Shown here one piece after another: positions 14,665 to 24,461 of a stretch of 64,000 nucleotides of DNA. Made by a program: the position numbers and the translations under genes. The stretch is from contig JBNMLP010000007.1 of NCBI GenBank assembly GCA_050874905.1, positions 61,906 to 125,905 on the forward strand, written 5' to 3'. This DNA is from NC2004 sp050874905 (GTDB taxonomy: Bacteria; Bacillota; Clostridia; Lachnospirales; Lachnospiraceae). The first letter of the stretch is position 1. Each line of letters opens with the position of its first letter. The notes under the pieces are model-generated. The model had not been told where the DNA came from, searched no databases, and worked only from the letters and a program-made list of their open reading frames with translations.

Positions 14665-17547
14665 CTAATCTTCTCCAAGCTTTAACGCCTGTGATACATT
14701 CAAGCGGGATACAAATCTCATTAATACGGTGATGCAGATAAGAAGCATCACAAGTAACACACCACTCAGCGCTGCAAGTTCCTTCACATCCATGACAATA
14801 TGCATTGGAATGATCTGGCTTCCCGGAAGATAAGTAACCTCCATGACCGGCACAAACAGATAAGATACCATCCCTCCGACGAAAACACCGATAAGCAGAG
14901 AGAAAAAGGTACTGAACAAATGCTCCTGGATCAGCATTTTCTTAAGCTCCATACGCGAAAGTCCCATAGCCCGATAGATTCCAAATAAAAGCTCCCGTTC
15001 CCGTAAAGATAACGACCAGTAGATCAGAAATCCTACCGCACATAATAAGATCACGATCAAAAAGCTTACCGTCAGTATTCCATTGGTAACCTGAAGCATC
15101 GGGTTTTCCTTTTCAATCAGAATTTCGTTGAGCGTATCAGTAAACTGAAGCAGTTTGATCTTCTGCTTCTTTATAAAATCATACACCGGATCCGCATTTC
15201 CATTTTTCGTCTTGATCAAAATACTGTACTGCTTCACCTTCATCCCGCTCATGGCATAATCAAAATTGCAGATTGCGTAATATTGGGACTTATGATCGTA
15301 GCCGCCTTTCTTGTTGTCCACCTCTACGCTGTTTCGCATCATTGGAAAATAGGGAACAATACCAACGATCTTACAGGACGGGATCGTATCAAATTCATAT
15401 CGTTCCATTTCATCTTCCGGAGATAAGCTGATATAATCACCTACTTTCAGCTTCTGATCCTTTGCCATTGCTTCATTGATCAGTACTCCATCATACTGCT
15501 CTGCCAACAGGTTTAAATAATGATACCAATGTTTTTTGGAAAGATCATTTCTAAAATAACAACATTCTCCAAAGGACTTACTTTCAATTGCCATGACGGA
15601 GATCTTATCATCCATCATATAATAAGAGCCATCCTCTTTTGAAACATCCGCCTGCACGGTATCATTTCTATATACCCTGCTCATACCGTCCACTTTTTTA
15701 GCCAGCTTTTCATAGCGCAGATAATCCACCTCTGTATAAGTGATCGGTACATCCGTTCCTGATTTTTCCTTTGCATATCTTGCCTGTGGCAGATTATCAT
15801 CAAAATCCTCTGTCAGCATAATATCCGAACCGTTTTCAAACCGAAGTTCCTGCTCCATATTCTGGTTGATCGTGCTGGCTGATACCGCATTAAAAATACC
15901 CATTGCCACCGTCATAACCAGAAACAGGGAAATGATCTCCTGCCTTCCACTGCTGCGGATCGTCTGCAGAAAGGATGCATACACATGTGGCTTCCACACG
16001 CCTTTTCCTATCGCATAAATGAGTGCCACAACCTTAGGCATAATGCGTAAGGAAAAGAGTCCTGCTGCCAATATAAACAATGAGGATCCCAATAACAGGG
16101 TATAGTCAATAGAGCCTCCCTGCGCGATCTTGTCCGATAAACTTTCCTTTTGCTGCGTGAAATTATAATAAATGTAGCCCACCAGTGCAAACAACAAAAT
16201 GTCCAGATAAAACCGCTTCCAAAATGGTTTTTTCTTCTTTTTATTTTCCTGCTTATACTCTACGATCGTAAGCTTGGACGTTGCGATCACCGGAAGCACC
16301 ATCACTGCCATACAAAGCAGGATCGCAAATAGCAGATACAGTAAAATATCAAACGAAAAATGAATCGTTAAGCCTTCTCTGTTCGCAAACTGCAGGAAGG
16401 AATTGGAAGCTCCGATCGCTTTACAGATCAAAAGTGACACCGGAACCGCCGGAATGATCGAAAGCAGACTGATCGTTCCCGACTGCAGCAGATAAAGCAG
16501 CAGGATCTGATTTCTTGTTGCCCCACGGCTTTTTAACATCGCCACTTCATTTTCTTCCATCGAAAGCATCTGATTGCTCACCATGTAAATGAACACAACC
16601 AGCAGGATCATTAACGGAACCTGCAGTAAGATCATGATCATGGATACCTCATTCCGGCTTTCTTTGTACTCTTCCAACGTCGGTAAAAATCCAGTGATCA
16701 CCTCAATGCCCTTTTTCTGCATAAGCTTTGTAAGCTCCTGCGTTTTATTGATCAAAAAATCATAATTGTAATCGGTAAAGGCTCTGGTATCAAGAAGATA
16801 ATGCAGCCGCAGTGTTGCTGCTGTTTTGACCGGATTCGTCGTCTTTTCCATAAGATCGTTCATCTGTTCTTCGGAAATAAACAGCTCTGTCGCAAACGAA
16901 TCATTTTGCTCCATCCAGTAAGAGTCTTCCTTCGGCGTGTATACTCCAACAATCTCAAATTCCAGAGGGTTTCCGTTTTCATCCTTGTAATTCTTTAATG
17001 TAACCGTCTGACCTAGCATCAACTTGTAAGATGTCATTGTTTTCTCGTTGATGACACAGGGAATGGTGCCCGTCGTCTTTGCGGTGTCGTATCCTTCCCC
17101 CGCCATATAGGTAACATGGTCCGTCAGGTCATTTAAGCTTGCCGGAGCTAATGTCACTTTGGTCTCCGGCATGACCATGTTGGTTTTTTCCATTTCAGAA
17201 CCCGGAAGGCAGAGAAAGATCTGTCTTTCTTTCACCGGAACTTTGTATTCTTTCTCAATGAATTTTTCTGCCTTTTTGCGATCCCCCAGCTCCACGTTCC
17301 CCATTCGGGAAACATACGCTTTTCCATCCTCTGTTTTGGGAAGTGCTCCCGATAACCGGATCTCTCCTGACTGACTTACTTTTTTTGTTTTCGCCATGGA
17401 AAGATCTTTCAAAAGCGTACGATTCAGGGAGGCATGGTAATACATTGGATTACTCATCGCAATTCCCAAAAGCAGGATGGTGCCGATCAAAAGACATCCG
17501 CACATCCATTTTTTGTGCAGCATTTTCTCAAGCATTAACTGAAACAT
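14665..17547 (-). CDS. Large FtsX/MacB-type ABC transporter permease
   Basis: 960 residues. A first helix (about 12-32) is followed by a large outside domain to about 300; then a block of helices (about 300-320, 345-375, 395-420, 455-475, 485-505). A second extracytoplasmic domain follows, and three helices lie near the C-terminus (about 825-850, 880-910, 930-950). The MLKSRGATRNQI and YRAMGLSRMELK motifs are the coupling loops typical of FtsX-family permeases. Two FtsX halves in one chain give a full-length permease of the BceB/LolE-like class. It is cotranscribed with two ATPases downstream and two adaptor lipoproteins upstream. Substrate not deducible; antimicrobial peptide or lipid-linked export are usual for the class. 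Confidence 0.87.
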   Translation of the reverse strand: MFQLMLEKMLHKKWMCGCLLIGTILLLGIAMSNPMYYHASLNRTLLKDLSMAKTKKVSQSGEIRLSGALPKTEDGKAYVSRMGNVELGDRKKAEKFIEKEYKVPVKERQIFLCLPGSEMEKTNMVMPETKVTLAPASLNDLTDHVTYMAGEGYDTAKTTGTIPCVINEKTMTSYKLMLGQTVTLKNYKDENGNPLEFEIVGVYTPKEDSYWMEQNDSFATELFISEEQMNDLMEKTTNPVKTAATLRLHYLLDTRAFTDYNYDFLINKTQELTKLMQKKGIEVITGFLPTLEEYKESRNEVSMIMILLQVPLMILLVVFIYMVSNQMLSMEENEVAMLKSRGATRNQILLLYLLQSGTISLLSIIPAVPVSLLICKAIGASNSFLQFANREGLTIHFSFDILLYLLFAILLCMAVMVLPVIATSKLTIVEYKQENKKKKKPFWKRFYLDILLFALVGYIYYNFTQQKESLSDKIAQGGSIDYTLLLGSSLFILAAGLFSLRIMPKVVALIYAIGKGVWKPHVYASFLQTIRSSGRQEIISLFLVMTVAMGIFNAVSASTINQNMEQELRFENGSDIMLTEDFDDNLPQARYAKEKSGTDVPITYTEVDYLRYEKLAKKVDGMSRVYRNDTVQADVSKEDGSYYMMDDKISVMAIESKSFGECCYFRNDLSKKHWYHYLNLLAEQYDGVLINEAMAKDQKLKVGDYISLSPEDEMERYEFDTIPSCKIVGIVPYFPMMRNSVEVDNKKGGYDHKSQYYAICNFDYAMSGMKVKQYSILIKTKNGNADPVYDFIKKQKIKLLQFTDTLNEILIEKENPMLQVTNGILTVSFLIVILLCAVGFLIYWSLSLRERELLFGIYRAMGLSRMELKKMLIQEHLFSTFFSLLIGVFVGGMVSYLFVPVMEVTYLPGSQIIPMHIVMDVKELAALSGVLLVMLLICITVLMRFVSRLNVSQALKLGED

Positions 17548-17564
17548 ATGTAAGTCCTCCCTTC

Positions 17565-19862
17565 CTATTTTTGTTTCTGATCTGCCTCTTTCCAGAGTTT
17601 TCTATATGTGTCATACGAACTGTCTCCGCCGTAATCGTAGGAAAGATATCCGATGACATCATTTTCTTCCAAGCCGGATATCACGATGGCATCGTCGCTT
17701 CGATTGCTGTTTAATATAGCAACATCTGTGCTTTCATAATGATCTTTCCCTATCTTTTTATTCACACTCTGAGTCACTGTATAATTGGAATCATCCATGC
17801 CGAGCTGTGCAATATAATTATACTTTAGTGCCTCACTCGGAACCGTCAACTGGTTCTTTGCAATTAAAAATCTGCTTCTGACATCCAGGATCGTAATTCC
17901 CTTTTTCAGTGGCTGATCTAAACGAAAGCTGATACGGAAAAGATCCTGGGCATCTGCATTCATATCACTTTGTTCCGTTCTTCGATATAATTCCACTCCG
18001 CTGTAGCTTACCACTCCAGACTGTTTGGAACCATCGGAGAGCAGAAACTCCACCTTTTGTCCAGGAAAAAAATACGCTCCCATACCATCACGGGACAACA
18101 CGTTCTGTTCCGCCGCTTCCATTACAAGCAGCTCCTTTTCCGGACTGATCTCATTTCCCGGCTGATAAGATCCCAACGAGCTTACGGTTCCATCACAGGG
18201 AGCCAGAATACTGGTTGCTTTCTTTTCTCTTAATTCCTGCAGCATTTCATTTGCCTGCTTGAAAGAATAGGAAAGCTCCTCTTTGGATCTTTCGTGGGTC
18301 AGCTTTAATAATGTAATATCGAAGCTAAGCTGTCGTTGTTCGTAGGAATCTGTTTCTTTCATTTTCTGGATGGTAAGTTCCTTTAAGGAAGTCTCATATT
18401 CCTGCTGCTCTTTTTTTATCTGCGCCCTCGCATCTGCTACTGCATTGATTTGTTCGGTCATTTCACTGTCTTTGACTTCATGGGAAACGGTTGCGACGAC
18501 TGCTCCTTTTTTTACCTTCTGCCCCTCTTTCACATGATAGCTGGTCAATACACCGCCTTCTTCCGGGTCTGTCACCATCGCCTGATACGATGATTTTGGA
18601 TAAACTCCGTCAAAACCGATCTCATCATAATTACTCAAAAAGTCCTCATAGTAAATATCGGCTCTTTTCACAACGGCATCCTTTTTGCTTATCGTAGCAT
18701 CCTCATCCGTGCTTTCATCCACAACCAGTGATTCATCCGCTGTCTTGCCCTTGTAGCTCGTGTAACAGATCGTATCGGATTCCGAAAGTCCTTTTGTGAT
18801 CTCGATCGCACTTGCTGTTCTGACTCCCGTTTTCACCTCTGTTTTCTTTTTGGTATTACCTTTTACCACATAAACAAAACTTTTACTGCCATCTGTTTTC
18901 ACGGCATCCGTAGGAACAGAGAGGACATGTTTGCGTTCGTTCTTCACATAAGAAAGCAGTCCCATATCTCCGATCTGATAGGAATCAATCCCTTCAAAAG
19001 AAAAGCAGACCACGGAGTCCAGTTCTAATTTGGAAAGTGCAAGCTGTTCCTTTGTCGAATAGGAATACTCTTTTAATGTATACTGCTGATCAGCAATGCG
19101 AAACTGCAACTGATTTACATCCTGAAAAGTCCCCGCATCCTCCTGATCTGCCACATACACGACCTTATTCTGTTCATTATAGATCACACCAACCGCCTGA
19201 TTCTGTTCTACGGCTACACCGATTGAAATACCATTGGTATAGCCTGCAAATAATCCGCTGCATGGAGCTTTGATCACATTATCCTGAATGGATGTCTCCA
19301 CTCTGCTTTTTTGTGCTTCCAGTGTCTGCTGCTGCATCTTATAGCTGTCATTTTCATAAGAAATGTCATGTGTGACCTTCGTCATCTGTGCCTGCAGCAG
19401 TTTCAATGCATCTCTTTTTTCCGTAGCATCCATGGATGCCACCTCCTGCTGATGCTCGTATTGTGCCTGTAGCTTTTGCTTTTGTACCGCATACTGCTTT
19501 AACTGATTTAAATGAGAACGCTGCTGTTCGTTTTCCTGCTCTAACAATGAATTTTTCTCCTTCAGCAGATCTTTCGTTGCTAATACTGCGATCACATCTC
19601 CTTTTTTTACAGTATCTCCGGCGCGTACCTTTAACTCCTCGATCGTACCGGAGTTTTTTGCCTTGGCACATTCCCTTGTTCCATTGATCACACCATATCC
19701 TGATCCCACATCACAGATATCACCATATTTTAGTGTCAGTGTATATTCTGAATTGCCGCGTCCTTCTTTCAGTTTTGGTGCTACCATAGCCTGATTCTGG
19801 CAGCCAGTTACAAAAAGAAGCAGTGTCACAAGCAAAAATGAGATTATTGTTCGACGCTTCAT
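17565..19862 (-). CDS. Adaptor lipoprotein with two tandem HlyD/MFP-type units
   Basis: 765 residues from the ATG at 19862 (GGGAGG 7 bases ahead). A lipoprotein signal peptide ends in LLLFVTGC. The mature chain contains two consecutive membrane-fusion-type units. The first has a lipoyl half-motif VRAGDTVKKGDVIAV, a Gln/Lys-rich coiled coil (about 105-185), then APCSGLFAGYTNGISIG. The second (from about 400) has VKEGQKVKKGAVVAT, a second coiled coil, then APCDGTVSSLGSYQPG. Normal family members have one unit of about 350-400 residues, so this looks like a duplication and fusion. In Gram-positives such proteins sit on the outer membrane leaflet and dock on the permease. It lies between the shorter adaptor and the permease in the operon. 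Confidence 0.83.
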   Translation of the reverse strand: MKRRTIISFLLVTLLLFVTGCQNQAMVAPKLKEGRGNSEYTLTLKYGDICDVGSGYGVINGTRECAKAKNSGTIEELKVRAGDTVKKGDVIAVLATKDLLKEKNSLLEQENEQQRSHLNQLKQYAVQKQKLQAQYEHQQEVASMDATEKRDALKLLQAQMTKVTHDISYENDSYKMQQQTLEAQKSRVETSIQDNVIKAPCSGLFAGYTNGISIGVAVEQNQAVGVIYNEQNKVVYVADQEDAGTFQDVNQLQFRIADQQYTLKEYSYSTKEQLALSKLELDSVVCFSFEGIDSYQIGDMGLLSYVKNERKHVLSVPTDAVKTDGSKSFVYVVKGNTKKKTEVKTGVRTASAIEITKGLSESDTICYTSYKGKTADESLVVDESTDEDATISKKDAVVKRADIYYEDFLSNYDEIGFDGVYPKSSYQAMVTDPEEGGVLTSYHVKEGQKVKKGAVVATVSHEVKDSEMTEQINAVADARAQIKKEQQEYETSLKELTIQKMKETDSYEQRQLSFDITLLKLTHERSKEELSYSFKQANEMLQELREKKATSILAPCDGTVSSLGSYQPGNEISPEKELLVMEAAEQNVLSRDGMGAYFFPGQKVEFLLSDGSKQSGVVSYSGVELYRRTEQSDMNADAQDLFRISFRLDQPLKKGITILDVRSRFLIAKNQLTVPSEALKYNYIAQLGMDDSNYTVTQSVNKKIGKDHYESTDVAILNSNRSDDAIVISGLEENDVIGYLSYDYGGDSSYDTYRKLWKEADQKQK

Positions 19863-19876
19863 ACTCATTCCTCCCG

Positions 19877-20947
19877 TTAATTTAAAATGACCGAATCATT
19901 TTCTTCTAATCCGGATTTGATTTCTGTATAATTGTCATTGCATAAACCGACTTCCACCTGTTTGATCGTGCGAAGCCCCTTATCCGACAACAGATAAACA
20001 TAGTTTTTTCCCTGTATCGTAAGAATCGCTGCATTGGAGACATAGAGCACATTTTCTAATTTTTTCTGTTTTGCTGAAACAACTCCCTGTGCTCCCTTGG
20101 CAATTCCATACGACTGATCCAGCAATGCCAGCGTAAGCTTTTTGCTCTCATCTCCCGCATCCTCGACCTTCGTCACCTGCATCGCATATTCCCGTTCCCC
20201 AATCATCACACTCACCTTGGTTCCTACCGGGTAATTCTGATAATTTTCTGTTTCTCCCACAAAGACATAATCTCCACTTCCAACTTTGAGAAACGTCAGT
20301 TTCTGATCCGATTTTGCCTGACTGGCTCCACCTTCTGCACTATTTTGGAAATCATAAAGATAGGTGATCGTGCCATCAAACGGAGCATAGATCCTTCTTT
20401 TCTCCTGCTCCTGCTCCGCCTCTTTCAATCGCTGTCCGGAAATCTGGATGGCTTCTTTCTGCACCCGCTCCTGCTCATCAAAGTTCTCTTCCATTGCCTT
20501 TCGTTCCTTTGCCTCCTGATAGGACCATTTGGCAATCTCTTCTTCATCTTTCCTCTGCACCTTAAGATTAGAAAGAGCGAGCACTGCACTGTCATACTCC
20601 TGTTTGGCATCCTGAATCTGCTCTTCTACTCCGGTCATATCAAGCTCTGCCAAAAGCTCTCCTTTTTTTACGGTATCTCCTGTCTCCACATACACAGACT
20701 CGTAAGAAAGACCGGACATTCCAAATTTACATTCCACCTCATTTTTACATTCTGCTTTGCAGGAAAAACTCTGGGAAATCTTCAAATCCCCCCGTTTTAC
20801 TTTATCTGTCAAAATCTCCTTTGCGTTGTTCTGGGAAGCCTGCATCAAATCTTCCCGCACCACTTCCTTTTTCCCGGCACCACAGCCTGCAACGCTGAGC
20901 AGACACATAAGAGCCAGACTGATTGCTCCGATTCGCTTCATATTCAT
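19877..20947 (-). CDS. Adaptor lipoprotein, HlyD/MFP-type (first gene of the export operon)
   Basis: About 356 residues. The signal peptide ends with lipobox LLSVAGC. A lipoyl half-motif VETGDTVKKGELLAELD is followed by a long charged coiled coil (about residues 110-175), the returning APFDGTITYLYDF half-motif, and beta-barrel segments ending in a GLEENDSVIL motif also seen in the larger adaptor. Start: ATG at 20947 (AGAGG 5 bases ahead) or the next ATG at 20941; the longer frame from 20983 has no good site. It precedes the double-unit adaptor by 14 bases and is the operon's first gene. It is probably a membrane-fusion partner of the permease. Confidence 0.82.
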   Translation of the reverse strand: MNMKRIGAISLALMCLLSVAGCGAGKKEVVREDLMQASQNNAKEILTDKVKRGDLKISQSFSCKAECKNEVECKFGMSGLSYESVYVETGDTVKKGELLAELDMTGVEEQIQDAKQEYDSAVLALSNLKVQRKDEEEIAKWSYQEAKERKAMEENFDEQERVQKEAIQISGQRLKEAEQEQEKRRIYAPFDGTITYLYDFQNSAEGGASQAKSDQKLTFLKVGSGDYVFVGETENYQNYPVGTKVSVMIGEREYAMQVTKVEDAGDESKKLTLALLDQSYGIAKGAQGVVSAKQKKLENVLYVSNAAILTIQGKNYVYLLSDKGLRTIKQVEVGLCNDNYTEIKSGLEENDSVILN

Positions 20948-20993
20948 CCCTTCCTCTTTCTTTTTGTTTCTCACAAAAAACACCCGTATCTTT

Positions 20994-21075
20994 GTTATAC
21001 TGCTATCGTATCAGACAAAGACAGAAAAACCTAGTAGATAAAACCTTACGAAATCTTACAAAACTCTTAACAAGA
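20994..21075 (-). promoter_or_regulatory. Export-operon promoter with response-regulator-like direct repeats
   Basis: A minus-strand TATAAC box (20994-20999) has only a weak -35. Just upstream on the plus-strand reading lie CTTACGAAAT at 21045, CTTACAAAAC at 21055 and CTTAACAAGA at 21066, a 10-11 base period that matches one helical turn, as OmpR-family sites show. This fits activation by the operon's own response regulator. Confidence 0.5.
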
Positions 21076-21104
21076 CAGGTTGCAGGATTTGGAACCATTT
21101 TAAG

Positions 21105-21133
21105 TTGTATTTACCGGTCAACTACCTTATAAT
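21105..21133 (+). promoter_or_regulatory. Promoter of the plus-strand autolysin cluster
   Basis: TTGTAT (21105-21110), 17 bases, TATAAT (21128-21133), about 45 bases before the transglycosylase start. It diverges from the export operon and may share the CTTA repeats. Confidence 0.65.
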
Positions 21134-21176
21134 AAAAAATAGTGGGTTTACATAAGTTTGTTTTCAGGAGGGTATT

Positions 21177-22073
21177 ATGCCAACGATCACAATTACATCT
21201 GCGGATGGCGCACAGGTAGTCACAACACTTCCGGAATCCAGCCAGACAGCAGAGCTTCAACATAACGATTCCTTTTCCCGTGTACTTGCAAAGGAGCAGG
21301 GGAAAACGATCACGACAGATTATGACAGCTTATTTGAAAAAGCTGCCCGTACCTATCAGGTGGATGCGAATCTATTAAAGGCGGTTGCCAAACAGGAAAG
21401 CAACTTTTCTCCGAATGTTACTTCTCATTCCGGCGCAATGGGGCTGATGCAGTTAATGCCTGCAACTGCCAGATATTTAGGGGTTACCAATGCCTACGAT
21501 CCGGAACAGAATATCATGGGCGGGGCAAAGCTGCTCTCAGAATTTTTACAGAAATATAATGGAAATACCGCACTTGCACTCGCCGCTTACAATGCAGGTC
21601 CAAATGCGGTAGACAAAGCAGGTGGGATTCCTTCTTACGACGGAGTTTCTTCCTATGTCAACAAAGTGCTTGGTTATTACCAAAATGGAGTTTCCGTTCC
21701 AAATGCTCCTGTTTCCGTAGCTGTTCAGGGCGGCGATACCGTAACATCCGAACGGGACAAAAAATGGAACAAGATCCTTTCTAAAATTCCAAGCAATGAT
21801 ATTCATCTGGTCAGCAACACGGAAGAAACAAAAAGCAGTGAAAGCACCACGGAAACAACTGCCTCCAAAACTTCTGCCGGACAAGCATCCGATAATAGCT
21901 CTGATAATACCTATTCCTACAAGGATTTTCTGGACTATGCAAACGACTATATCAATATTGCAGCCGGACAGAGTACGCAGTCGTCCTCATCCCTTGATAC
22001 GGCGACGGGCCTTACCTCAAACACAGCACTCTTAACTACACTGAGCAAGCTGTTAGCCAGCCAGAAATCATAA
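21177..22073 (+). CDS. Lytic transglycosylase (SLT family) without an obvious signal peptide
   Basis: 298 residues. The SLT domain (about 50-165) has catalytic Glu E74 in KQESNFSPNVTSHSGAMGLM, the QLMPATA motif and AYNAGPNAV. It cleaves peptidoglycan with anhydromuramyl formation. The N-terminus (MPTITITSADGAQVVTTLPE) has no hydrophobic stretch and no signal peptide. The C-terminal 100 residues are Ser/Thr-rich and look disordered, ending in a hydrophobic-spaced helix. A leaderless SLT enzyme is typical of proteins exported through the flagellar system, but no flagellar gene is in view. An AGGAGGG site precedes the ATG. It is followed by two further wall-related genes on the same strand. Confidence 0.85.
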   Translation: MPTITITSADGAQVVTTLPESSQTAELQHNDSFSRVLAKEQGKTITTDYDSLFEKAARTYQVDANLLKAVAKQESNFSPNVTSHSGAMGLMQLMPATARYLGVTNAYDPEQNIMGGAKLLSEFLQKYNGNTALALAAYNAGPNAVDKAGGIPSYDGVSSYVNKVLGYYQNGVSVPNAPVSVAVQGGDTVTSERDKKWNKILSKIPSNDIHLVSNTEETKSSESTTETTASKTSAGQASDNSSDNTYSYKDFLDYANDYINIAAGQSTQSSSSLDTATGLTSNTALLTTLSKLLASQKS

Positions 22074-22131
22074 TGTAAGGAAAGCTACTGATCTATCATT
22101 GAACTACCAGCTATACAAAGGAGGAATTTAT

Positions 22132-24444
22132 TTGTATACTTTACACGCACGGAAGAAGACAGTTCTTGTATTCTTCCTGTTTTTTACTCTTTTTTGTTCG
22201 GCAACGCCGCTGCTGCACGCAGATCGTACCGCGGCTGCCAGCAAAGGCACGATCATTACGGATCAGGTAAACGTGCGAAAAGGTACTTCGACACTTACAG
22301 ATGTTGTAGTTACGCTCCCCCTCAATCAGTCCGTTACGATCGTAAGCAGCACAAAAAATACGGCTGGAGAAACCTGGTACTATATTAAAGTCACCTTATC
22401 CGGCACTACCTACCAAGGCTATGTGCGGTCTGATCTTTTACAGAAGAAAAACAGCACGGCAAGCAGTACCAAAACAACCACAGCAAAGAAAAAAGGGCTC
22501 TACCGTTATGCTAATATCAAACAGCCGGCTGCCCTTTATCAAAAACGCTCTACTGCCCGCGTTCTGACCTATCTTTCCAAAAATAAATGTGTCTATGCCG
22601 GGCAAAAAAAGAAGGTAGGAAACACCACATGGTATAAGGTAACTGCCACGATCAAAAAGCGGAAATATCACGGTTACATTCCCGCAAAATATTTGAAATT
22701 CCAGCCAACCAAAACGGCTTCTAAAAAATACAAAGCCGGAGTCACCCGATCACGCGGCGGGGTTTATAAGACTGCCAATGGCACAGACAAAAAGCTCACC
22801 ACCCTTCCGGCGGGCAGCAACGTGATCATTTTAGGAGAGCTTACCGTACATAAAAAGAAATGGGTAAAGGTAAAAACAGAAGCCGGCACCGGTTATCTCG
22901 TGAAAAGCAGAGTAGGTACGATCACTGCTACCGTAAAAAGCACCACGAATTATTCTGCAACCACCAACAAAGCAACCAAAGCACGTCAGATCGCAAGTCC
23001 GCTTTCCAAGAGTAAAAAAACGGCTCCTGCCCAGACAACCTTAAACGTATTGGGACAGCTTACTGTCAACGGTACACTCTGGTATAAGGCAAGCTTTTCT
23101 GCTTCCTCCGGTACAATCACCGGATATTTCATTTCCAGTGATGTGGATCTGTCAACAGAAGCACAGTTTCAGGAATGTTTAAATCAATTTCCGGAAAGCT
23201 ACCGTCCTGCTTTGATCGCCCTTCACCAGGCACACGCCAACTGGGTCTTTCATCCGGTTGCAACCGGACTAACGTGGGCAAATGTGATCGAAGGCGAAAA
23301 TGTAAACGGCAGAAACACGATCCAGAGCAACTGTCCAAAAGGGGGAAGTGCCAGCACGTACAGTGCTCCATTTTCCTACTTATCCACTGCACCAGGTGAT
23401 TATGACTGGGCAACGGATACCTACACACTGCGCGATGGTTCCAATTTTTATTCTGCCAACGATCAGGTCATTGCATATTACATGGATCCCCGAAACTTTT
23501 TAACAGAACAGGGCATCTTTATGTTTGAAGCCCTGTCCTATGAACCAACACAGACGAGGGAAGCCGTTTCCAATATGCTGAAAGATACTTTTATGGCAGG
23601 AAACTACAGTGTGACCGATAAGACTACCAAACAGGTTGTTTCCGGTTCTTATCTGGATGCATTTATGGATGCTGCCTCCACCGCCAATGTCAGTCCTTAT
23701 TATCTTGTCACCCGCGTCAAAAACGAAGTGGGATCACAGGGAAGCGGTTCCACCAGCGGTACCTATAAGGGCTATGAAGGACTTTACAATTTTTATAATA
23801 TTGGAGCCAATGACAGTGCCACCGGACAGGCCGTTGCCAATGGACTTTCGTGGGCAAGCAAGGGCACCAGCTACAACCGTCCGTGGACGACACCGTATAA
23901 ATCGATCACAGGAGGCGCAAGCTACATCGCCGGGCAATATATCAACTTAGGGCAGAATACGATGTACACACAGAAATTTAATGTTGTCGTACCAACCTCT
24001 TATTTTGTCCATCAGTACATGACCGCAGTGGTGGCAGCCAATTCCTATGCCATCAGCAACTACAATGCTTATCGAAACAACCAGTTGTTAGGAAATGCTT
24101 ATACATTTTACATTCCGTATTATCAGGACATGCCGCAGCAAAACTGTACGCTTCCGGCAGAATCCGGCAACCCAAACAGCTATTTGAAATCACTGACGGT
24201 AAAAAACGGAAAAACGACGATCTATTTAGATGCCACATTTGATTATCAGAAAAACAGTTATACCGCGGTAGTGGCAAGCACGGTCAAAAGCGTGAAGATC
24301 AGTGCCTCAGCTATCAGCAGCCGGGCAAAGGTAAGTGGTACCGGCACGTATAATGTCGTGACCGGAAACAATACATTCCATGTCACCTGCACCGCAGAAA
24401 ATGGAACCAAAACCTCTTATTCCATCACGATCACCAAACAATAA
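22132..24444 (+). CDS. Secreted autolysin: SH3b repeats, glucosaminidase-like domain, cadherin-like C-terminal domain
   Basis: About 770 residues, started at the TTG at 22132 because AAAGGAGG lies 7 bases before it and a signal peptide (KKTVLVFFLFFTLFCSATPL) follows at once. Four or so SH3b-like segments occupy about 35-340 (DQVNVRKGTSTLTDVV, then WYYIKVTLSGTTYQGYV; WYKVTATI; WVKVKTEAGTGYLV; LWYKASFS). A glucosaminidase (GH73-type) domain covers about 445-635 (YYLVTRVKNEVGSQGSG, YNFYNIGAND, ASYIAGQYINLGQ). The last 90 residues form a cadherin-like beta-sandwich that recurs in the next protein. It binds and cuts the cell wall from outside. The gene sits 58 bases after the transglycosylase and 17 before the cohesin-like gene. 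Confidence 0.85.
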   Translation: MYTLHARKKTVLVFFLFFTLFCSATPLLHADRTAAASKGTIITDQVNVRKGTSTLTDVVVTLPLNQSVTIVSSTKNTAGETWYYIKVTLSGTTYQGYVRSDLLQKKNSTASSTKTTTAKKKGLYRYANIKQPAALYQKRSTARVLTYLSKNKCVYAGQKKKVGNTTWYKVTATIKKRKYHGYIPAKYLKFQPTKTASKKYKAGVTRSRGGVYKTANGTDKKLTTLPAGSNVIILGELTVHKKKWVKVKTEAGTGYLVKSRVGTITATVKSTTNYSATTNKATKARQIASPLSKSKKTAPAQTTLNVLGQLTVNGTLWYKASFSASSGTITGYFISSDVDLSTEAQFQECLNQFPESYRPALIALHQAHANWVFHPVATGLTWANVIEGENVNGRNTIQSNCPKGGSASTYSAPFSYLSTAPGDYDWATDTYTLRDGSNFYSANDQVIAYYMDPRNFLTEQGIFMFEALSYEPTQTREAVSNMLKDTFMAGNYSVTDKTTKQVVSGSYLDAFMDAASTANVSPYYLVTRVKNEVGSQGSGSTSGTYKGYEGLYNFYNIGANDSATGQAVANGLSWASKGTSYNRPWTTPYKSITGGASYIAGQYINLGQNTMYTQKFNVVVPTSYFVHQYMTAVVAANSYAISNYNAYRNNQLLGNAYTFYIPYYQDMPQQNCTLPAESGNPNSYLKSLTVKNGKTTIYLDATFDYQKNSYTAVVASTVKSVKISASAISSRAKVSGTGTYNVVTGNNTFHVTCTAENGTKTSYSITITKQ

Positions 24445-24461
24445 CAAAGGGGGAATTTTCT

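Noticed and set aside
21546..23937. Opposite-strand open frames within the autolysin cluster
   Set aside because: They are shadows of the plus-strand genes, with no ribosome site and composition that follows the real genes.
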